Part shown: piece after piece, positions 17,084 to 26,721 of the stretch
Numbering within the stretch: position 1 is the first letter of the stretch
Layout: every line of letters begins with the position of its first letter
Assembly: GCF_000157995.1 (NCBI RefSeq)
Contig: NZ_GG657561.1
Location: forward strand, 238,541 to 285,231
Reading direction: 5' to 3'
DNA length: 46,691 nt
Source of the DNA: Holdemania filiformis DSM 12042
GTDB taxonomy: Bacteria; Bacillota_I; Bacilli_A; Erysipelotrichales; Erysipelotrichaceae
The notes under the pieces: generated by a model
What the model was told of the DNA's origin: nothing
The model's database searches: none
Seen by the model: only the letters and a program-made list of their open reading frames with translations
Made by a program: the position numbers and the translations under genes

Positions 17084-17581
17084 ATGGAAATTTTTAATCT
17101 TATTTTACTCCTCTTTTTTGCCGGAGCCTGCGTCTGGCTGATCCGGATTCTGCTGCGGCAGAAGAAAGCGATTCAGATTTACTGCTGCTTCTGGACGGCG
17201 TCGCGGATAATGATCCTGATCGCTGCTTCACTTTGCTTTCTGCCGTTTCTGGCGATGGACTTCAGCCCGATGACGGTTCTGCGCTCGGTCCTGATGGCGG
17301 TGGTCATTATCATGTTTGCGCTGATCAGCGACGGTTTAGGCAGCGACGGCTTCATGTATATGGGCAGCGCGGTGCCATTTGACGCGATTACTGAGTATGA
17401 TGTGAAGGAAGTCAAGAATAAATGCAAGGTTGTGATGACGGTCAAGGAAGTGGACAAGAAGGGCAAAACCTCGTTGACGCAGCTGACGTTTGACTTTAAG
17501 AAAGAACAGAAGGACGAGGTCGCCAATCGTTTAAAAGTGGCGATCGGCAAAAAATACCGCCGGATGAAGCTGGAGCGTTAA
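17084..17581 (+). CDS. Small membrane protein of unknown function
   Basis: I do not recognise this 165-residue protein. The first half contains three hydrophobic segments (about residues 4-24, 38-58 and 64-84). The C-terminal half is soluble, charged and lysine-rich (VKEVKNKCKVVMTVKEVDKK and on), probably a small beta-strand domain on the cytoplasmic side. The ATG at 17084 has AAGGAAGGA upstream; longer in-frame starts would overlap asnA and lack a ribosome-binding site. It may be co-transcribed with asnA, 46 bases upstream. The stop codon lies inside the terminator stem. Nothing in the context gives a job to it. Confidence 0.75.
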   Translation: MEIFNLILLLFFAGACVWLIRILLRQKKAIQIYCCFWTASRIMILIAASLCFLPFLAMDFSPMTVLRSVLMAVVIIMFALISDGLGSDGFMYMGSAVPFDAITEYDVKEVKNKCKVVMTVKEVDKKGKTSLTQLTFDFKKEQKDEVANRLKVAIGKKYRRMKLER

Positions 17582-17600
17582 GGCTCTCGCTTCTTTTTTT
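17566..17600 (+). terminator. Strong intrinsic terminator overlapping a stop codon
   Basis: GAAGC (17566-17570) and GAGC pair with GCTC and GCTTC (17589-17593), separated by a short bulge, and seven or more T follow. The 5' arm is formed by the last codons of the small membrane protein gene. Confidence 0.85.
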
Positions 17601-18007
17601 CTGTGGGGATTGCGGCGCTGTCATCTGAGCTTTTCAGCTTTGATTTTCTATCCTTATATTATAGGGCAGCGAACTCTGCGGCAGAAGCAGCCATATCCGT
17701 CGCCGACACACGGTGGCTTAAGATCCAGTATGCTTCTTTCGATGACGCGGCAAAGCGGGAAGATCGAGGCGGCTTTGCCGACGCTGAGGCAGCAGCGGCC
17801 TGAAGCTTGCCCTGATTTTAGGTAAAATCTCAACAAAACCGAAGAAAAAGCCTTTTTTTGCCTGCGCGTTTATGGTATTATATCCGCGTGAAAGGTGACT
17901 GGTGAGCAATGACAAAGATGAGCATTTCCATGGAGGATACTTTTCATAAAAATCAAAATTAAGCATGGGTGTTTTGCACCTGTGTTTTCTTTTTGACGTC
18001 TTGGTGA
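17601..18007. other. Long 5' region of the purine operon without a supported gene
   Basis: The left part is GC-rich and includes a 66-codon frame (17603-17803) with no ribosome-binding site and low-complexity alanine-rich composition, which I do not accept as a gene. A candidate extended -10 box, TGGTATTAT, ends at 17881. A transcript from there would have a leader of about 120 bases before the riboswitch; it contains a 17-codon frame (ATG 17910) without clear support. The operon promoter is not firmly located. Confidence 0.4.
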
Positions 18008-18076
18008 TTTTGTATAATCGTGGGAATAAGGCTCACAAGTTTCTACCTTGCTGCCGTAAACGGCAAGACTACAAAA
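18008..18076 (+). promoter_or_regulatory. Purine riboswitch, guanine type
   Basis: The aptamer matches the purine-class consensus: TATAATCG after the P1 arm, the J2/3-L2 run GTTTCTACC, CCGTAAA in L3, and GACTA before the closing arm. P1 is TTTTGTA (18008-18014) with TACAAAA (18070-18076). The base that reads the ligand is the C in GACTA, which specifies guanine or hypoxanthine; adenine riboswitches have T there. Downstream, CTACAAAAC (18069-18077) can instead pair with GTTTTGTAG (18096-18104), so the 3' arm of P1 has a competing partner. It controls the purE-purD operon. Confidence 0.92.
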
Positions 18077-18121
18077 CGAAGGCTTTTTTGTTTTTGTTTT
18101 GTAGACATTGGAGGTTCTCTG

Positions 18122-18214
18122 ATGTCTTTTTCTATTTCTAAATTCAAGGAGGAGTATGAAAATGGAAGAAAAAGCAGTAGTTGGGATCGTCATGGGTTCA
18201 ATGAGCGATTATGA
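18122..18214 (+). CDS. Possible leader peptide overlapping the purE start
   Basis: A 30-codon frame begins with ATG 18122, seven bases after a good GGAGG (18110-18114), between the riboswitch and purE. It runs through the purE ribosome-binding site and start codon in a different frame, ending at 18214. The peptide ([20 protein letters not shown] and ten more residues) is not recognised. Translation of it could expose or hide the purE start, or could be accidental. Only the ribosome-binding site supports it. Confidence 0.35.
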   Translation: MSFSISKFKEEYENGRKSSSWDRHGFNERL

Positions 18215-18653
18215 GGGAAACGTTTCATTCACCTGTGAAACACTGGAATCCTTCGGTATTCCGTATGAAAAGATCGTGCTGAGCGCGCACCGCACACCGG
18301 ATGAAACGATCGAATACGCAAAAACGGCGTATGACCGCGGGTTAAAGGTGATCATCGCGGCGGCCGGAGGCGCGGCGCACCTGGCGGGTGTGATCGCCGG
18401 CTGCTCGACATTGCCGGTAATCGGCATCCCGATGAAGACCAGCACGCTCGATGGTCTGGACAGCCTGCTTTCCATCGTTCAGATGCCGGCCGGGGTTCCG
18501 GTAGCGACGGTTGCGATCGGCAAGGCCGGATGCAAAAACGCGGCTGTGCTGGCGGCGACGATGCTGGGGGCGTTTGATCCGGAAATGCACAAGAAGATCG
18601 AAGCGCACAAAGCGGACATGAAGAAAAACGTCTTAGAAAATATGAAATTCTAG
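18162..18653 (+). CDS. purE: N5-carboxyaminoimidazole ribonucleotide mutase PurE (class I)
   Basis: PurE moves the carboxyl group of N5-CAIR to C4 of the imidazole in de novo purine synthesis. The 163-residue protein has the family landmarks [11 protein letters not shown] at the N-terminus, SAHRTPDE near 44, [15 protein letters not shown] near 70, and [21 protein letters not shown] near 110. The partner PurK is not in the window. I prefer ATG 18162 to 18156, because AAGGAGGAG (18147-18155) would leave no spacing for the earlier one. It is the first gene of the riboswitch-controlled run, followed at once by purL. Confidence 0.93.
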   Translation: MEEKAVVGIVMGSMSDYEGNVSFTCETLESFGIPYEKIVLSAHRTPDETIEYAKTAYDRGLKVIIAAAGGAAHLAGVIAGCSTLPVIGIPMKTSTLDGLDSLLSIVQMPAGVPVATVAIGKAGCKNAAVLAATMLGAFDPEMHKKIEAHKADMKKNVLENMKF

Positions 18654-18667
18654 AAATGGAGAAGACC

Positions 18668-21600
18668 ATGAGTTTGATAAACAAGCGTATCTTTGTAGAA
18701 AAGAAAGACCGCTTCCGCACGGAGGCCCAGGATCTGTATAACGAATTAAAGGAAAATCTGCAGCTGAGCGCCGAAGGTCTGCGGCTGTTCAATATTTACG
18801 ATATCTTCGATATTGACAGCGAAGATTATGAAAAGGCTAAGAAAACCGTCTTTACCGAGGTCATGACCGACACGCTTTACGAAACACTGGATTGCCAGGG
18901 CAAGACGGTTGTCGTCTGGGAAACTCTGCCGGGTCAATATGATCAGCGCGCCGACAGCGCGATGCAGTGCGTCAAGCTGCTCAATCCCGCTTCCGCCTGC
19001 CGGATTACGACCGGAAAGCTGATGATGCTGGAAGGGGAGGTCGACGGCGAAATGCTGAAGAAAATCGAAGCCTACGTCATCAACCCGATCGAATCCCGTG
19101 TCAAGGATCTGTCCCGCCTGGCGGTCGATCAGAATGTCGACGTCAAACCGCTGGAACAATTCCCGCATTTCATTGAGATGAACGCCGCACAGATTCAGGC
19201 GTTTGTGAAAGAACATGGCTTAGCGATGAGCGAAGCTGACCTGGCCTTGGTCCAGCGCTATTTCCGCGAAGAAGAAAAGCGCAATCCGACGGAAACGGAA
19301 ATCCGCGTGCTCGATACCTATTGGTCCGATCATTGCCGGCATACGACGTTTGAAACCTGCTTAAAGAACGTAACGATCACGACCGACCGCTTTGGCGAGC
19401 AGATCCAGCAGGCCTATGACCGCTATCTGCAGCTGCGGCACGGGTGCAACCGGGATGAGAAGCCGCAGACGTTAATGGACATGGCGACGATCAACGCGCG
19501 CGACCTGCGCCGTCAGGGAAAATCGCCGGAGGTTGAGGTCAGCGAGGAAATCAATGCCTGCAGTGTTTTTATCGACGTCGATCATGACGGCCAGACTGAA
19601 AAATGGCTGCTGATGTTCAAAAATGAAACGCATAACCACCCGACTGAGATCGAACCGTTCGGCGGTGCTTCCACCTGCATCGGCGGGGCGATCCGCGATC
19701 CGTTAAGCGGACGCAGCTACGTCTATCAGGCGATGCGCGTCAGCGGCTGCGGCAATATTTTAGAGAAACTGGAAGACACGATCCCGGGCAAGCTGCCGCA
19801 GAAAGTGATCTCCAAGAAAGCGACACACGGCAATTCTTCGTACGGCAACCAGATCGGTCTGCCGACGACGCATGTCCGCGAAATCATCCATCCGAGCTAC
19901 GTTGCCAAGCACATGGAAGTCGGCGCGGTCGTCGGGGCGGCGAAGGCGGAAAACGTCGTGCGCCAGTCTCCGGAAGCAGGCGACGTCGTCATTCTGTTAG
20001 GCGGCAAGACCGGCCGCGACGGCATTGGCGGGGCGACCGGGTCCTCGAAGGAACACAATTTAAAATCCTTAGAAGTCTGCGCCAGCGAAGTTCAGAAGGG
20101 CAACGCTCCGGAAGAACGCAAGATTCAGCGGCTGTTCCGCAATCCGCAGTGCACCCGTCTGATCAAAAAATGCAACGATTTCGGTGCTGGCGGCGTCTGT
20201 GTCGCGATCGGCGAACTGGCTGACGGATTGGAAATCCATCTCGATCAGGTCCGCACGAAATACGCCGGCCTAAATGCGACGGAAATCGCGATCAGCGAAA
20301 GTCAGGAACGAATGGCCGTTGTCGTCCGGGCGGCGGATGAAGCGAAGTTCATTCAGCTGGCCGCGGAAGAAAATCTCGAAGCTTACCGTGTGGCGGAAGT
20401 CACCGATACCGCCCGCTTGGTCATGAAAATGAACGATCAGACGGTCGTCGATCTGGCGCGCCGGTTTATCGACACCAGCGGCGTGCGTCAGGAAGCCAAC
20501 GTGGAGATTGCCACGCTGGAAGGCGCCAATCCGTTTGGCTGCGATAAGCCGTTAACCAAAGAGGCGATCCTGGCAACGATGGCGGAACCGAACGTCTGCT
20601 GCCAGAAGGGCTTGGGCGAAATGTTTGACGCGTCGATCGGCTCGACGACGGTCTTAATGCCTTACGGCGGCAAGACGCAGCTGACGCCGGCTCAGGCGTC
20701 TGTTCAGAAGCTGCCGGTTCTGGACGGCAAGACGACGACCTGCAGCGTGCTGACCTACGGTTTCAATCCGCGAATCATGGAATACTCGACCTATGTCGGA
20801 GCGATGGACAGCGTGCTGGAATCCATGGCCAAAACGGTGGCCTGCGGCGGCGATTGGGAACGAATCCATTTCTCGTTCCAGGAATATTTTGAACGGCTGA
20901 ATCAGGATCCGCAGCGCTGGGGTAAGGTGACTGAAGCGCTGTTAGGCGCGATGCAGGTGCAGGACTATTTCCAGAAGGCCGCGATCGGCGGCAAGGACAG
21001 CATGTCCGGCACGTTTAACGACAAGCACGTCGTGCCGACGTTGATTTCCTTTGCCTGCAGCGATGCGAAGACAAACAATATCATTACCCCGCAGCTGAAA
21101 ACCCCGGGCAACCGCCTGGTTGTCTTCAAACCACAGATCAGCGAGGAGGGACTGCCGGAGCTGTCCAGCTATAAGACGATGTTTGCGGCGGTCAGCGAAG
21201 GGATCCGTCAGGGCACGATCGTTTCCGCCTATGTCGGGGAAGAAGGCGGCGCGCTGGCAGCCTTGTTCAAGATGAGCTTCGGCAACCGCCTGGGCTTTGC
21301 CATCGAGGGCGGTCAGGAGCTTCTGCAGCTGCAGCCGGGATTGATCGTCGCGGAAGTCACGCCGCAGTTTGCGGATGAGCACGCGGCGGTGATCGGTGAA
21401 GTGAAGGCCGGACCGCAATACCGCATCAATGAACTGAAGCTGAGCCAGGACGAAGTGCTGGCCGCCTGGATGGGGACGCTCGGGTCGCTCTATCCGGTTT
21501 ACAGCAAGGGCGAAGCACAGACGCTGCCGATCCGCGATCAAAAGCGTAAGCAAGATTACCTTTGCCGTCAGTCCAGCGCGGAGGTCCGCGTCCTGATTCC

Positions 21601-22393
21601 GGTTTTCCCGGGCAGCAACTGCGAATACGACACCCGCCGGGCGTTTGAGGAAGAAGGCGCGAAGGTTACGATCTTCGTGTTCCGCAACCAGAACGAACAG
21701 GCGATCTTCGATTCCATCGATCAGATGGCCGCGCTGCTGGACAACAGTCACATCCTGGCGATTCCGGGCGGTTTCTCTGCCGGCGACGAACCGGACGGTT
21801 CGGCGAAGTTCATCGTCAACATTCTGCAGAATGAAAAGATCAAAGCGGCGGTGACCCGCCTGCTGGACCGGGATGGTCTGATCTTGGGCATCTGCAACGG
21901 CTTCCAGGCGCTGATCAAATCCGGACTGCTGCCGTATGGCGAAATCCGCACGCTGGACGAAACCAGTCCGACGCTGACCCGCAACCACATCAACCGGCAT
22001 ATCTCCAGCGTCGTCAGAACCCGCGTCGCCAGCACCTGCTCCCCATGGCTGCAGGGCCTGGAATGCGGCGAAGTCTATTCAATTCCGGTGAGCCACGGCG
22101 AGGGCCGGCTGGTCGCGGACGAGGCGATGATCGAGCAGCTGTTTGCCAACGGCCAGGTTGCGTTCCAGTATTGCGATGAAACCGGCACGCCGACGATGGA
22201 TCCGACAGCCAACCTCAACGGTTCCGACTGGGCGATCGAGGGCCTGGTTTCCCCGGATGGCAAGGTATTGGGAAAAATGGGTCATTCCGAGCGTTACTTC
22301 ACGGATGTCTTTAAAAATATTGACGGAGAAAAGAAACAGAATATTTTCGCCAACGGGGTAAATTACATCCGGGGCAAGGGAGGAAAAGCATGA
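18668..22393 (+). CDS. purL: Phosphoribosylformylglycinamidine synthase, single-chain PurL with fused PurQ domain
   Basis: This enzyme converts FGAR, glutamine and ATP to FGAM. At about 1241 residues it is the long one-chain type. The synthetase part carries [11 protein letters not shown] near residue 219, [20 protein letters not shown] near 320, [14 protein letters not shown] and [10 protein letters not shown] near 775. The C-terminal class I amidotransferase begins near 975 ([20 protein letters not shown]), has GGFSAGDE, the nucleophile in GICNGFQ (about Cys1076), and the His-x-Glu pair in SHGEGR (about 1143-1145). No separate purS or purQ is therefore needed. ATG 18668 has GGAG six bases ahead; ATG 18656 does not. 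The stop overlaps the purM start. Confidence 0.96.
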   Translation: MSLINKRIFVEKKDRFRTEAQDLYNELKENLQLSAEGLRLFNIYDIFDIDSEDYEKAKKTVFTEVMTDTLYETLDCQGKTVVVWETLPGQYDQRADSAMQCVKLLNPASACRITTGKLMMLEGEVDGEMLKKIEAYVINPIESRVKDLSRLAVDQNVDVKPLEQFPHFIEMNAAQIQAFVKEHGLAMSEADLALVQRYFREEEKRNPTETEIRVLDTYWSDHCRHTTFETCLKNVTITTDRFGEQIQQAYDRYLQLRHGCNRDEKPQTLMDMATINARDLRRQGKSPEVEVSEEINACSVFIDVDHDGQTEKWLLMFKNETHNHPTEIEPFGGASTCIGGAIRDPLSGRSYVYQAMRVSGCGNILEKLEDTIPGKLPQKVISKKATHGNSSYGNQIGLPTTHVREIIHPSYVAKHMEVGAVVGAAKAENVVRQSPEAGDVVILLGGKTGRDGIGGATGSSKEHNLKSLEVCASEVQKGNAPEERKIQRLFRNPQCTRLIKKCNDFGAGGVCVAIGELADGLEIHLDQVRTKYAGLNATEIAISESQERMAVVVRAADEAKFIQLAAEENLEAYRVAEVTDTARLVMKMNDQTVVDLARRFIDTSGVRQEANVEIATLEGANPFGCDKPLTKEAILATMAEPNVCCQKGLGEMFDASIGSTTVLMPYGGKTQLTPAQASVQKLPVLDGKTTTCSVLTYGFNPRIMEYSTYVGAMDSVLESMAKTVACGGDWERIHFSFQEYFERLNQDPQRWGKVTEALLGAMQVQDYFQKAAIGGKDSMSGTFNDKHVVPTLISFACSDAKTNNIITPQLKTPGNRLVVFKPQISEEGLPELSSYKTMFAAVSEGIRQGTIVSAYVGEEGGALAALFKMSFGNRLGFAIEGGQELLQLQPGLIVAEVTPQFADEHAAVIGEVKAGPQYRINELKLSQDEVLAAWMGTLGSLYPVYSKGEAQTLPIRDQKRKQDYLCRQSSAEVRVLIPVFPGSNCEYDTRRAFEEEGAKVTIFVFRNQNEQAIFDSIDQMAALLDNSHILAIPGGFSAGDEPDGSAKFIVNILQNEKIKAAVTRLLDRDGLILGICNGFQALIKSGLLPYGEIRTLDETSPTLTRNHINRHISSVVRTRVASTCSPWLQGLECGEVYSIPVSHGEGRLVADEAMIEQLFANGQVAFQYCDETGTPTMDPTANLNGSDWAIEGLVSPDGKVLGKMGHSERYFTDVFKNIDGEKKQNIFANGVNYIRGKGGKA

Positions 22394-23415
22394 GCACACA
22401 GTACGAAAAGGCCGGGGTATCCCTGGAAGCGGGGTATGAATCGGTACGGCTGATTAAGAAACACATTGAGAAAACCCGCCGCTTCGGCATGATGGGCGGC
22501 ATCGGCAGCTTCGGCGGCATGTTTGATTTAAGCGCACTGAACATGAAGGAACCGGTGCTGGTCAGCGGTACCGACGGCGTCGGCACCAAGCTGAAGCTGG
22601 CCTTTATGATGGATAAACACGACACGGTCGGACAGGACGTCGTCGCGATGTGCGTCAACGACATCATCGCGCAGGGCGCCGAACCGTTATTCTTCCTCGA
22701 TTACATCGCGGTGGGTAAAAACCATCCGGAGAAAATCGAGCAGATCGTCAAGGGCGTGGCCGAGGGCTGCGTGCTGGCCAACTGCGCGTTAGTCGGCGGG
22801 GAAACGGCGGAGATGCCGGATATGTATGATGAAGACGATTACGATATCGCGGGCTTTACGGTTGGCGCGGTGGAAAAATCCAAGATGATCACCGGAGAGA
22901 AAACCAAAGCGGGCGATGTGGTGATCGGTCTGGCTTCCAGCGGCGTGCACTCCAACGGCTTCTCGTTAGTCCGCAAGATCGTTCTGAAAGATAACCACCT
23001 TGATTTGAACACGAAGTTTGACGAATTGCAGGACTCCCTGGGAAATACGCTGCTGACGCCGACACGGATTTATGTCCGTCCGGTGCTGGAGGTGCTGAAG
23101 CAGGTTGATGTCCACGGCGTCGCGCACATCACCGGCGGCGGATTTTACGAGAACATGCCGCGCTGTCTGAACCCGGGCTTAGGCATTGAGATTCATCTCG
23201 GCACATGGGAAGTGCTGCCGATCTTCCATGTTCTGCAGCAGCTTTCCGGCATGGAAGAAAAAGAGATGTACAACGTCTTCAACATGGGGATCGGCATGAT
23301 TCTGGTCGTCGATCCGGCGGATGCGGACGCGACGCTGGAAATCTTAAAAGCTCAGGGTGAAAAGGCCACGGTCATCGGGGTGGTGACCGATCAAGAAGGG
23401 ATTGACATTCAATGA
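22390..23415 (+). CDS. purM: Phosphoribosylformylglycinamidine cyclo-ligase PurM
   Basis: PurM closes the imidazole ring, turning FGAM into AIR with ATP. The 341 residues include the family motifs [37 protein letters not shown] near 60, [23 protein letters not shown] near 82, [10 protein letters not shown] and [17 protein letters not shown], then [17 protein letters not shown] overlap with purL upstream and with purN downstream shows tight translational coupling. It acts in the cytoplasm as a dimer by family. The product AIR is carboxylated before PurE acts on it. The codon use matches its neighbours. Confidence 0.96.
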   Translation: MSTQYEKAGVSLEAGYESVRLIKKHIEKTRRFGMMGGIGSFGGMFDLSALNMKEPVLVSGTDGVGTKLKLAFMMDKHDTVGQDVVAMCVNDIIAQGAEPLFFLDYIAVGKNHPEKIEQIVKGVAEGCVLANCALVGGETAEMPDMYDEDDYDIAGFTVGAVEKSKMITGEKTKAGDVVIGLASSGVHSNGFSLVRKIVLKDNHLDLNTKFDELQDSLGNTLLTPTRIYVRPVLEVLKQVDVHGVAHITGGGFYENMPRCLNPGLGIEIHLGTWEVLPIFHVLQQLSGMEEKEMYNVFNMGIGMILVVDPADADATLEILKAQGEKATVIGVVTDQEGIDIQ

Positions 23416-23978
23416 AGCGCATCGCCGTCTTCGCTTCCGGCACCGGCACGAACTTTGAAGCGATCGCCGACGCGATCGAAGCCGGTCAGCTGAACGCGGA
23501 AATCACGTTGGTCGTCGTCGATAAGCCAGGCGCACCGGTCATTGAAAAGGCGCAGAAGCGCGGCATTGACGTGTTTGCGTTTAATCCGAAGGACTATCCG
23601 TCCAAGCCGGATTACGAACGTGAGATCATCGCCCGCTGTCAGGCTCACGGTGTGGAGTGGATCGCGCTGGCCGGGTATATGCGGCTGTTGTCGCCGGTGA
23701 TGCTGGAAGCGTATGATCAGCGGATTGTGAATATCCACCCTTCGCTCTTGCCGGCGTTTAAAGGCAAGGACGCGATCGGGCAGGCGATTGAATACGGCGT
23801 TAAGGTGATGGGCGTGACGATCCATTATGTCGACGCGTCAATGGACGGAGGCCGGATCATCGCTCAGCGCGCCTTCGCGGTGCAGCCGCAGTGGAGCAAG
23901 GAAGAAATTGAAGCGCAGGTGCATGCGATCGAGCATGTCCTGTATCCGGAAACGTTAAAAACGCTGGTGGAGGAATAA
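23412..23978 (+). CDS. purN: Phosphoribosylglycinamide formyltransferase PurN
   Basis: PurN transfers a formyl group from 10-formyl-tetrahydrofolate to GAR, giving FGAR. The 188-residue protein begins with [15 protein letters not shown], has [12 protein letters not shown], the catalytic region [15 protein letters not shown] with His109, and [16 protein letters not shown] containing the catalytic Asp. The length is normal for stand-alone PurN. It overlaps the purM stop by four bases. The next gene, purD, starts seven bases after its stop and uses the GGAGGAATAA at the end of purN as ribosome-binding site. No folate-independent PurT is seen. Confidence 0.95.
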   Translation: MKRIAVFASGTGTNFEAIADAIEAGQLNAEITLVVVDKPGAPVIEKAQKRGIDVFAFNPKDYPSKPDYEREIIARCQAHGVEWIALAGYMRLLSPVMLEAYDQRIVNIHPSLLPAFKGKDAIGQAIEYGVKVMGVTIHYVDASMDGGRIIAQRAFAVQPQWSKEEIEAQVHAIEHVLYPETLKTLVEE

Positions 23979-23985
23979 AGAAGCT

Positions 23986-25242
23986 ATGGCAAAAGTATTG
24001 GTGATTGGCGGCGGCGGGCGCGAACATGCGCTGGCCTGGAAATTCGCGCAGAGTCCGCAGGTGGAAAAAGTCTATGCGGCACCGGGAAATCCCGGCATGG
24101 CGGCGGTAGCCGAATGCGTAGCCATCGGTGTGCTGGAATTTGACAAGCTGATCGCGTTTGTTAAAGAAAAGGCGATCGACCTGACGTTCGTCGGACCGGA
24201 AGTTCCGCTCTGCGAAGGAATTCAGGACGCGTTTGCGGCCGCGGGGCTGGCTGTGTTTGGACCGAGCAAGGCGGCGGCTCGGCTGGAAGGCAGCAAGGTG
24301 TTTTCCAAAGCGATGATGCATAAATACAACATCCCGACCGCGGCGTATGCCAGCTTTTCCGATTATGAAGAAGCGAAAGCGTATTTAGAGAAGCAGCCGG
24401 TTCCGGTCGTTTTAAAGGCGGATGGCTTGGCCGCGGGCAAGGGCGTCATCATTGCCCAGACGCAGGAACAGGCCCAGTCTGCGCTGAAAGAAATGATGTG
24501 CGGGGGTCTGTTCGATCAGGCTGGATCTTCGGTGGTCATTGAGGAATACTTAGAAGGCGAGGAGTTCTCGCAGCTGGCGTTTGTCAACGGGACGACCGTG
24601 ATCCCGATGGAGATCGCACAGGATCACAAGCGGGCTTTCGATCATGACGAAGGCCTCAATACCGGCGGCATGGGCGCTTACACGCCGGTGTCGCATCTGT
24701 CGCGGGAAGTCGTGAGGGAAGCGATCGACAAGATCGTCCGGCCGATGGCTGCGGCGATGGTGGCGGAAGGCTGTCCGTTCACCGGAATTCTCTACGCCGG
24801 CTGCATGGCAACCGCGCGCGGAGTGAAGACGATCGAATACAATGTGCGCTTCGGCGATCCGGAAACGGAAGTGCTGATGATCGCGCTGCAGGACGACCTG
24901 TATGAAATCTGCACGCAGGTGCTGAAGCATCAGGAAATGCCGCTGCATTGGTCATCGGAACCAGTCCTGGGCGTCGTTCTGGCCAGCCAGGGCTATCCGG
25001 AAAGCTCGACCAAAGGCGCGCCGATCCGGAATCTGGAAACGGTAAACGCAACGGTGTTCCACATGGGAACCGCGGAAAAGGACGGTCAGCTGGTTACCGC
25101 CGGGGGCCGCGTCTTGTTTGTCGCCGCCCAGAGGCCGACGCTGAAGGAAGCACAGGCTGCGGCGTATGCCGAGATCGCAAAAATCGACTGCGACGCGCTG
25201 TTTTATCGTCATGATATCGGCGCCCGGGGACTGGCGGATTAG
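23986..25242 (+). CDS. purD: Phosphoribosylamine-glycine ligase PurD
   Basis: PurD joins phosphoribosylamine and glycine with ATP to form GAR. The 418-residue ATP-grasp protein has the N-terminal VLVIGGGGREHALAWK, FVGPEVPLCEGI near 66, GPSKAAARLEGSK, VVLKADGLAAGKGVIIA near 141, the DHKRAFDHDEGLNTGGMGAYTPV loop near 212-234, and EYNVRFGDPETEVLM near 284. It is the last purine gene here; purF, purC, purB and purH are not in the window, so the operon is either split or ends at this point. A new promoter begins at the first bases after the stop codon. Confidence 0.95.
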   Translation: MAKVLVIGGGGREHALAWKFAQSPQVEKVYAAPGNPGMAAVAECVAIGVLEFDKLIAFVKEKAIDLTFVGPEVPLCEGIQDAFAAAGLAVFGPSKAAARLEGSKVFSKAMMHKYNIPTAAYASFSDYEEAKAYLEKQPVPVVLKADGLAAGKGVIIAQTQEQAQSALKEMMCGGLFDQAGSSVVIEEYLEGEEFSQLAFVNGTTVIPMEIAQDHKRAFDHDEGLNTGGMGAYTPVSHLSREVVREAIDKIVRPMAAAMVAEGCPFTGILYAGCMATARGVKTIEYNVRFGDPETEVLMIALQDDLYEICTQVLKHQEMPLHWSSEPVLGVVLASQGYPESSTKGAPIRNLETVNATVFHMGTAEKDGQLVTAGGRVLFVAAQRPTLKEAQAAAYAEIAKIDCDALFYRHDIGARGLAD

Positions 25243-25271
25243 TTGACAGCGCCCGCTCTTTGCGGTAAACT
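25243..25271 (+). promoter_or_regulatory. Promoter for the short membrane peptide
   Basis: TTGACA (25243-25248), a spacer of 17 bases, and TAAACT (25266-25271) form a near-ideal sigma-A promoter immediately after the purD stop. Transcription would start near 25278, with GGAGGG at 25285-25290 ahead of the ATG at 25295. Confidence 0.75.
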
Positions 25272-25294
25272 AGCGATACGGATAGGAGGGTGTC

Positions 25295-25393
25295 ATGACG
25301 AAACCCAAGAAAACATTTCAGAAAATCATGGTGATCGGCCTGGTCAGCTTCATCTGTCTGATGATGATCCTGAATACCATTCTGATGTTCTAA
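25295..25393 (+). CDS. Short single-pass membrane protein (DUF4044-like?)
   Basis: This 32-residue peptide starts MTKPKKTFQKIMVIGLVSF and ends in a long hydrophobic stretch (about residues 12-32), with a basic N-terminus that should stay inside the cell. It has a near-consensus promoter, a strong ribosome-binding site (AGGAGGG) and a terminator about 85 bases after its stop, so it is very likely expressed. The pattern, a lysine-rich start with KTFQKIM and then one membrane helix, recalls the tiny DUF4044 proteins of Bacillota, but so short a sequence cannot prove it. The function is unknown. Confidence 0.65.
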   Translation: MTKPKKTFQKIMVIGLVSFICLMMILNTILMF

Positions 25394-25477
25394 CCGTTAA
25401 GGACAGTCAATCAGGTCGTTCATAAAAGACCGCCGCGGTGAAAGCCCGGGCGGGAATAGAAGCTAACAATGAATCAG

Positions 25478-25512
25478 GAAGCGGAAGGACAATGCGGAAC
25501 TTCCGCTTTTCT
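25478..25512 (+). terminator. Intrinsic terminator upstream of azlC
   Basis: GCGGAAG (25481-25487) pairs exactly with CTTCCGC (25500-25506), and TTTTCTCT follows. The sequence between the peptide stop and this hairpin (25394-25477) is GC-rich and can fold, but I match it to no known RNA class. Confidence 0.75.
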
Positions 25513-25590
25513 CTATCGTATCCCCGCTAGGATCTGGATAAGGAGAGGGAGACGATGGAAGGTTAAGGTTTGATAAGGGGGAAGCAAGGT

Positions 25591-26283
25591 ATGGATCAAA
25601 CAAAAAAAGAGGCGCTGACATCTTCGCTGGCGGTGTTTCCCGGCTATCTGGTCGTCGGCATCGCGTTCGGGCTGCTCGCTCAGCAGCATCAGATCGGCTG
25701 GGGCTGGGCGCTGATGATGAGCGTGCTGGTGTATGCCGGTTCGATGCAGTTTGTCGGGATTCAGCTGCTCGCGCAGGCAGCCAGTCCGCTGCAGGTCATC
25801 CTGATGACGCTGGCGGTGAATCTGCGGCATCTGTTTTACGGTTTTTCGTTTCTGCGGGAGTTCGGCGAACGGGGAGTGCGCCGCTTGTATCTGATCTTCG
25901 GCCTGACGGATGAAACGTATGGTCTGTTATGTCAGAAGAAGCTGGAGAACAAAGCGGAGCCGCAGCGCCTGTATTTCTGGATTACGCTGCTGGATCAGCT
26001 GTGGTGGGTTCTCGGCACGCTGATCGGGGCGGCCGCCGGGGCCGTCATTCCCTTTGATACGACCGGGATCGATTTTGCGATGACGGCGCTGTTTTTTGTC
26101 ACCTGTCTGGATCAGCTGAAATCAGCGGTCACTCCGATTCCGACGCTGGTGGGTTTGATCAGCGCAGTCGCGGCGCTGGTCCTGTTCGGCGCGGACGGGA
26201 TGATTCTGCCGGCGCTGGTGATGATTGCCGCAGGTCTGCTCGGCCTGCGCCCGGTTTTGGAAAGAAGGGGGCTGAAGGCATGA
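25591..26283 (+). CDS. azlC: Branched-chain amino acid exporter, large subunit AzlC
   Basis: AzlC and AzlD form a two-part exporter for branched-chain amino acids and their analogues. This 230-residue protein has the family start (ALTSSLAVFPGYLVVGIAFGLLA), LMMSVLVYAGSMQFVGIQLLA near residue 43, LAVNLRHLFYGFSFL near 75, and LTDETYGL near 105. About six hydrophobic segments follow one another. I take ATG 25591, which has AAGGGGGAAG upstream; the TTG at 25570 is not needed. The stop codon overlaps the azlD start by four bases. A promoter is likely in the 25513-25575 stretch but is not clear. Confidence 0.92.
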   Translation: MDQTKKEALTSSLAVFPGYLVVGIAFGLLAQQHQIGWGWALMMSVLVYAGSMQFVGIQLLAQAASPLQVILMTLAVNLRHLFYGFSFLREFGERGVRRLYLIFGLTDETYGLLCQKKLENKAEPQRLYFWITLLDQLWWVLGTLIGAAAGAVIPFDTTGIDFAMTALFFVTCLDQLKSAVTPIPTLVGLISAVAALVLFGADGMILPALVMIAAGLLGLRPVLERRGLKA

Positions 26284-26606
26284 ATTCATCAATGTTTTTA
26301 GCGATTCTGTTGATGGCGGCGGTGACGTTTCTCACGCGCTGGCTGCCGTTTGCGGCGTTCCGGCCAGGACAGCCGATCCCGAAGACCATCGCGTATCTGG
26401 GGCAGGTGCTGCCGTTAGCGATGATGGCGATGCTGGTGGTGTACGGCCTGCGCTCTACGGACTGGCTGGGATCCAATCACGGCCTGCCGGAGCTTTTGGC
26501 GCTGGCCGTGACCGGTGTTATTCATGGCTGGAAGCGCAACAGTCTGCTCAGCATCGGCTGCGGCACGTTGTTCTATATGGTTCTTGTCCAGCAGATTTTC
26601 CGGTAG
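26280..26606 (+). CDS. azlD: Branched-chain amino acid exporter, small subunit AzlD
   Basis: This 108-residue protein is the small AzlD partner. It has three to four hydrophobic segments and the family's FLTRWLPFAAFRP motif near residues 17-29, then IAYLGQVLPLAMMAMLVVYGL. The length fits AzlD exactly. Translational coupling to azlC by the ATGA overlap is usual for this pair. The gene is followed by a perfect inverted repeat that also touches the next promoter. Confidence 0.92.
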   Translation: MNSSMFLAILLMAAVTFLTRWLPFAAFRPGQPIPKTIAYLGQVLPLAMMAMLVVYGLRSTDWLGSNHGLPELLALAVTGVIHGWKRNSLLSIGCGTLFYMVLVQQIFR

Positions 26607-26640
26607 TCTGAAAAGTCAGAAAACGCGGAAATCGAGAAAA

Positions 26641-26689
26641 CAGGGCTTGAAAATTTTCCATTCAAGCCCTGGTGAAAATCTGGTATAAT
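26641..26689 (+). promoter_or_regulatory. Promoter of the DUF969 operon with an overlapping perfect palindrome
   Basis: CAGGGCTTGAA (26641-26651) is repeated inverted as TTCAAGCCCTG (26661-26671), a perfect 11-base palindrome with a nine-base centre. An extended -10 box TGGTATAAT ends at 26689, and the -35 position with a 17-base spacer falls on TTCAAG (26661-26666), inside the right arm. The palindrome may be an operator. It could alternatively act as a hairpin after azlD; a T-rich tail exists only on the minus strand. Confidence 0.6.
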
Positions 26690-26721
26690 GGGAATACTCA
26701 AAAAGGGAAAGGAACTCAGTT

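Noticed and set aside
17603..17803. 66-codon plus-strand frame after the small membrane protein
   Set aside because: It starts just after a terminator without promoter or ribosome-binding site and is alanine-rich low-complexity sequence.
18013..18018. TATAAT as a -10 box for the purine operon
   Set aside because: These bases belong to the conserved purine-riboswitch core, and the nearest TTGACG is only 14 bases away.
20942..22000. 352-codon minus-strand frame opposite purL
   Set aside because: It is a shadow of the GC-rich purL coding strand: arginine- and glutamine-rich, no ribosome-binding site, and no known domain.
25394..25477. GC-rich foldable stretch considered as a riboswitch
   Set aside because: I could not match it to the core of any riboswitch class that I know, so it is left unassigned.
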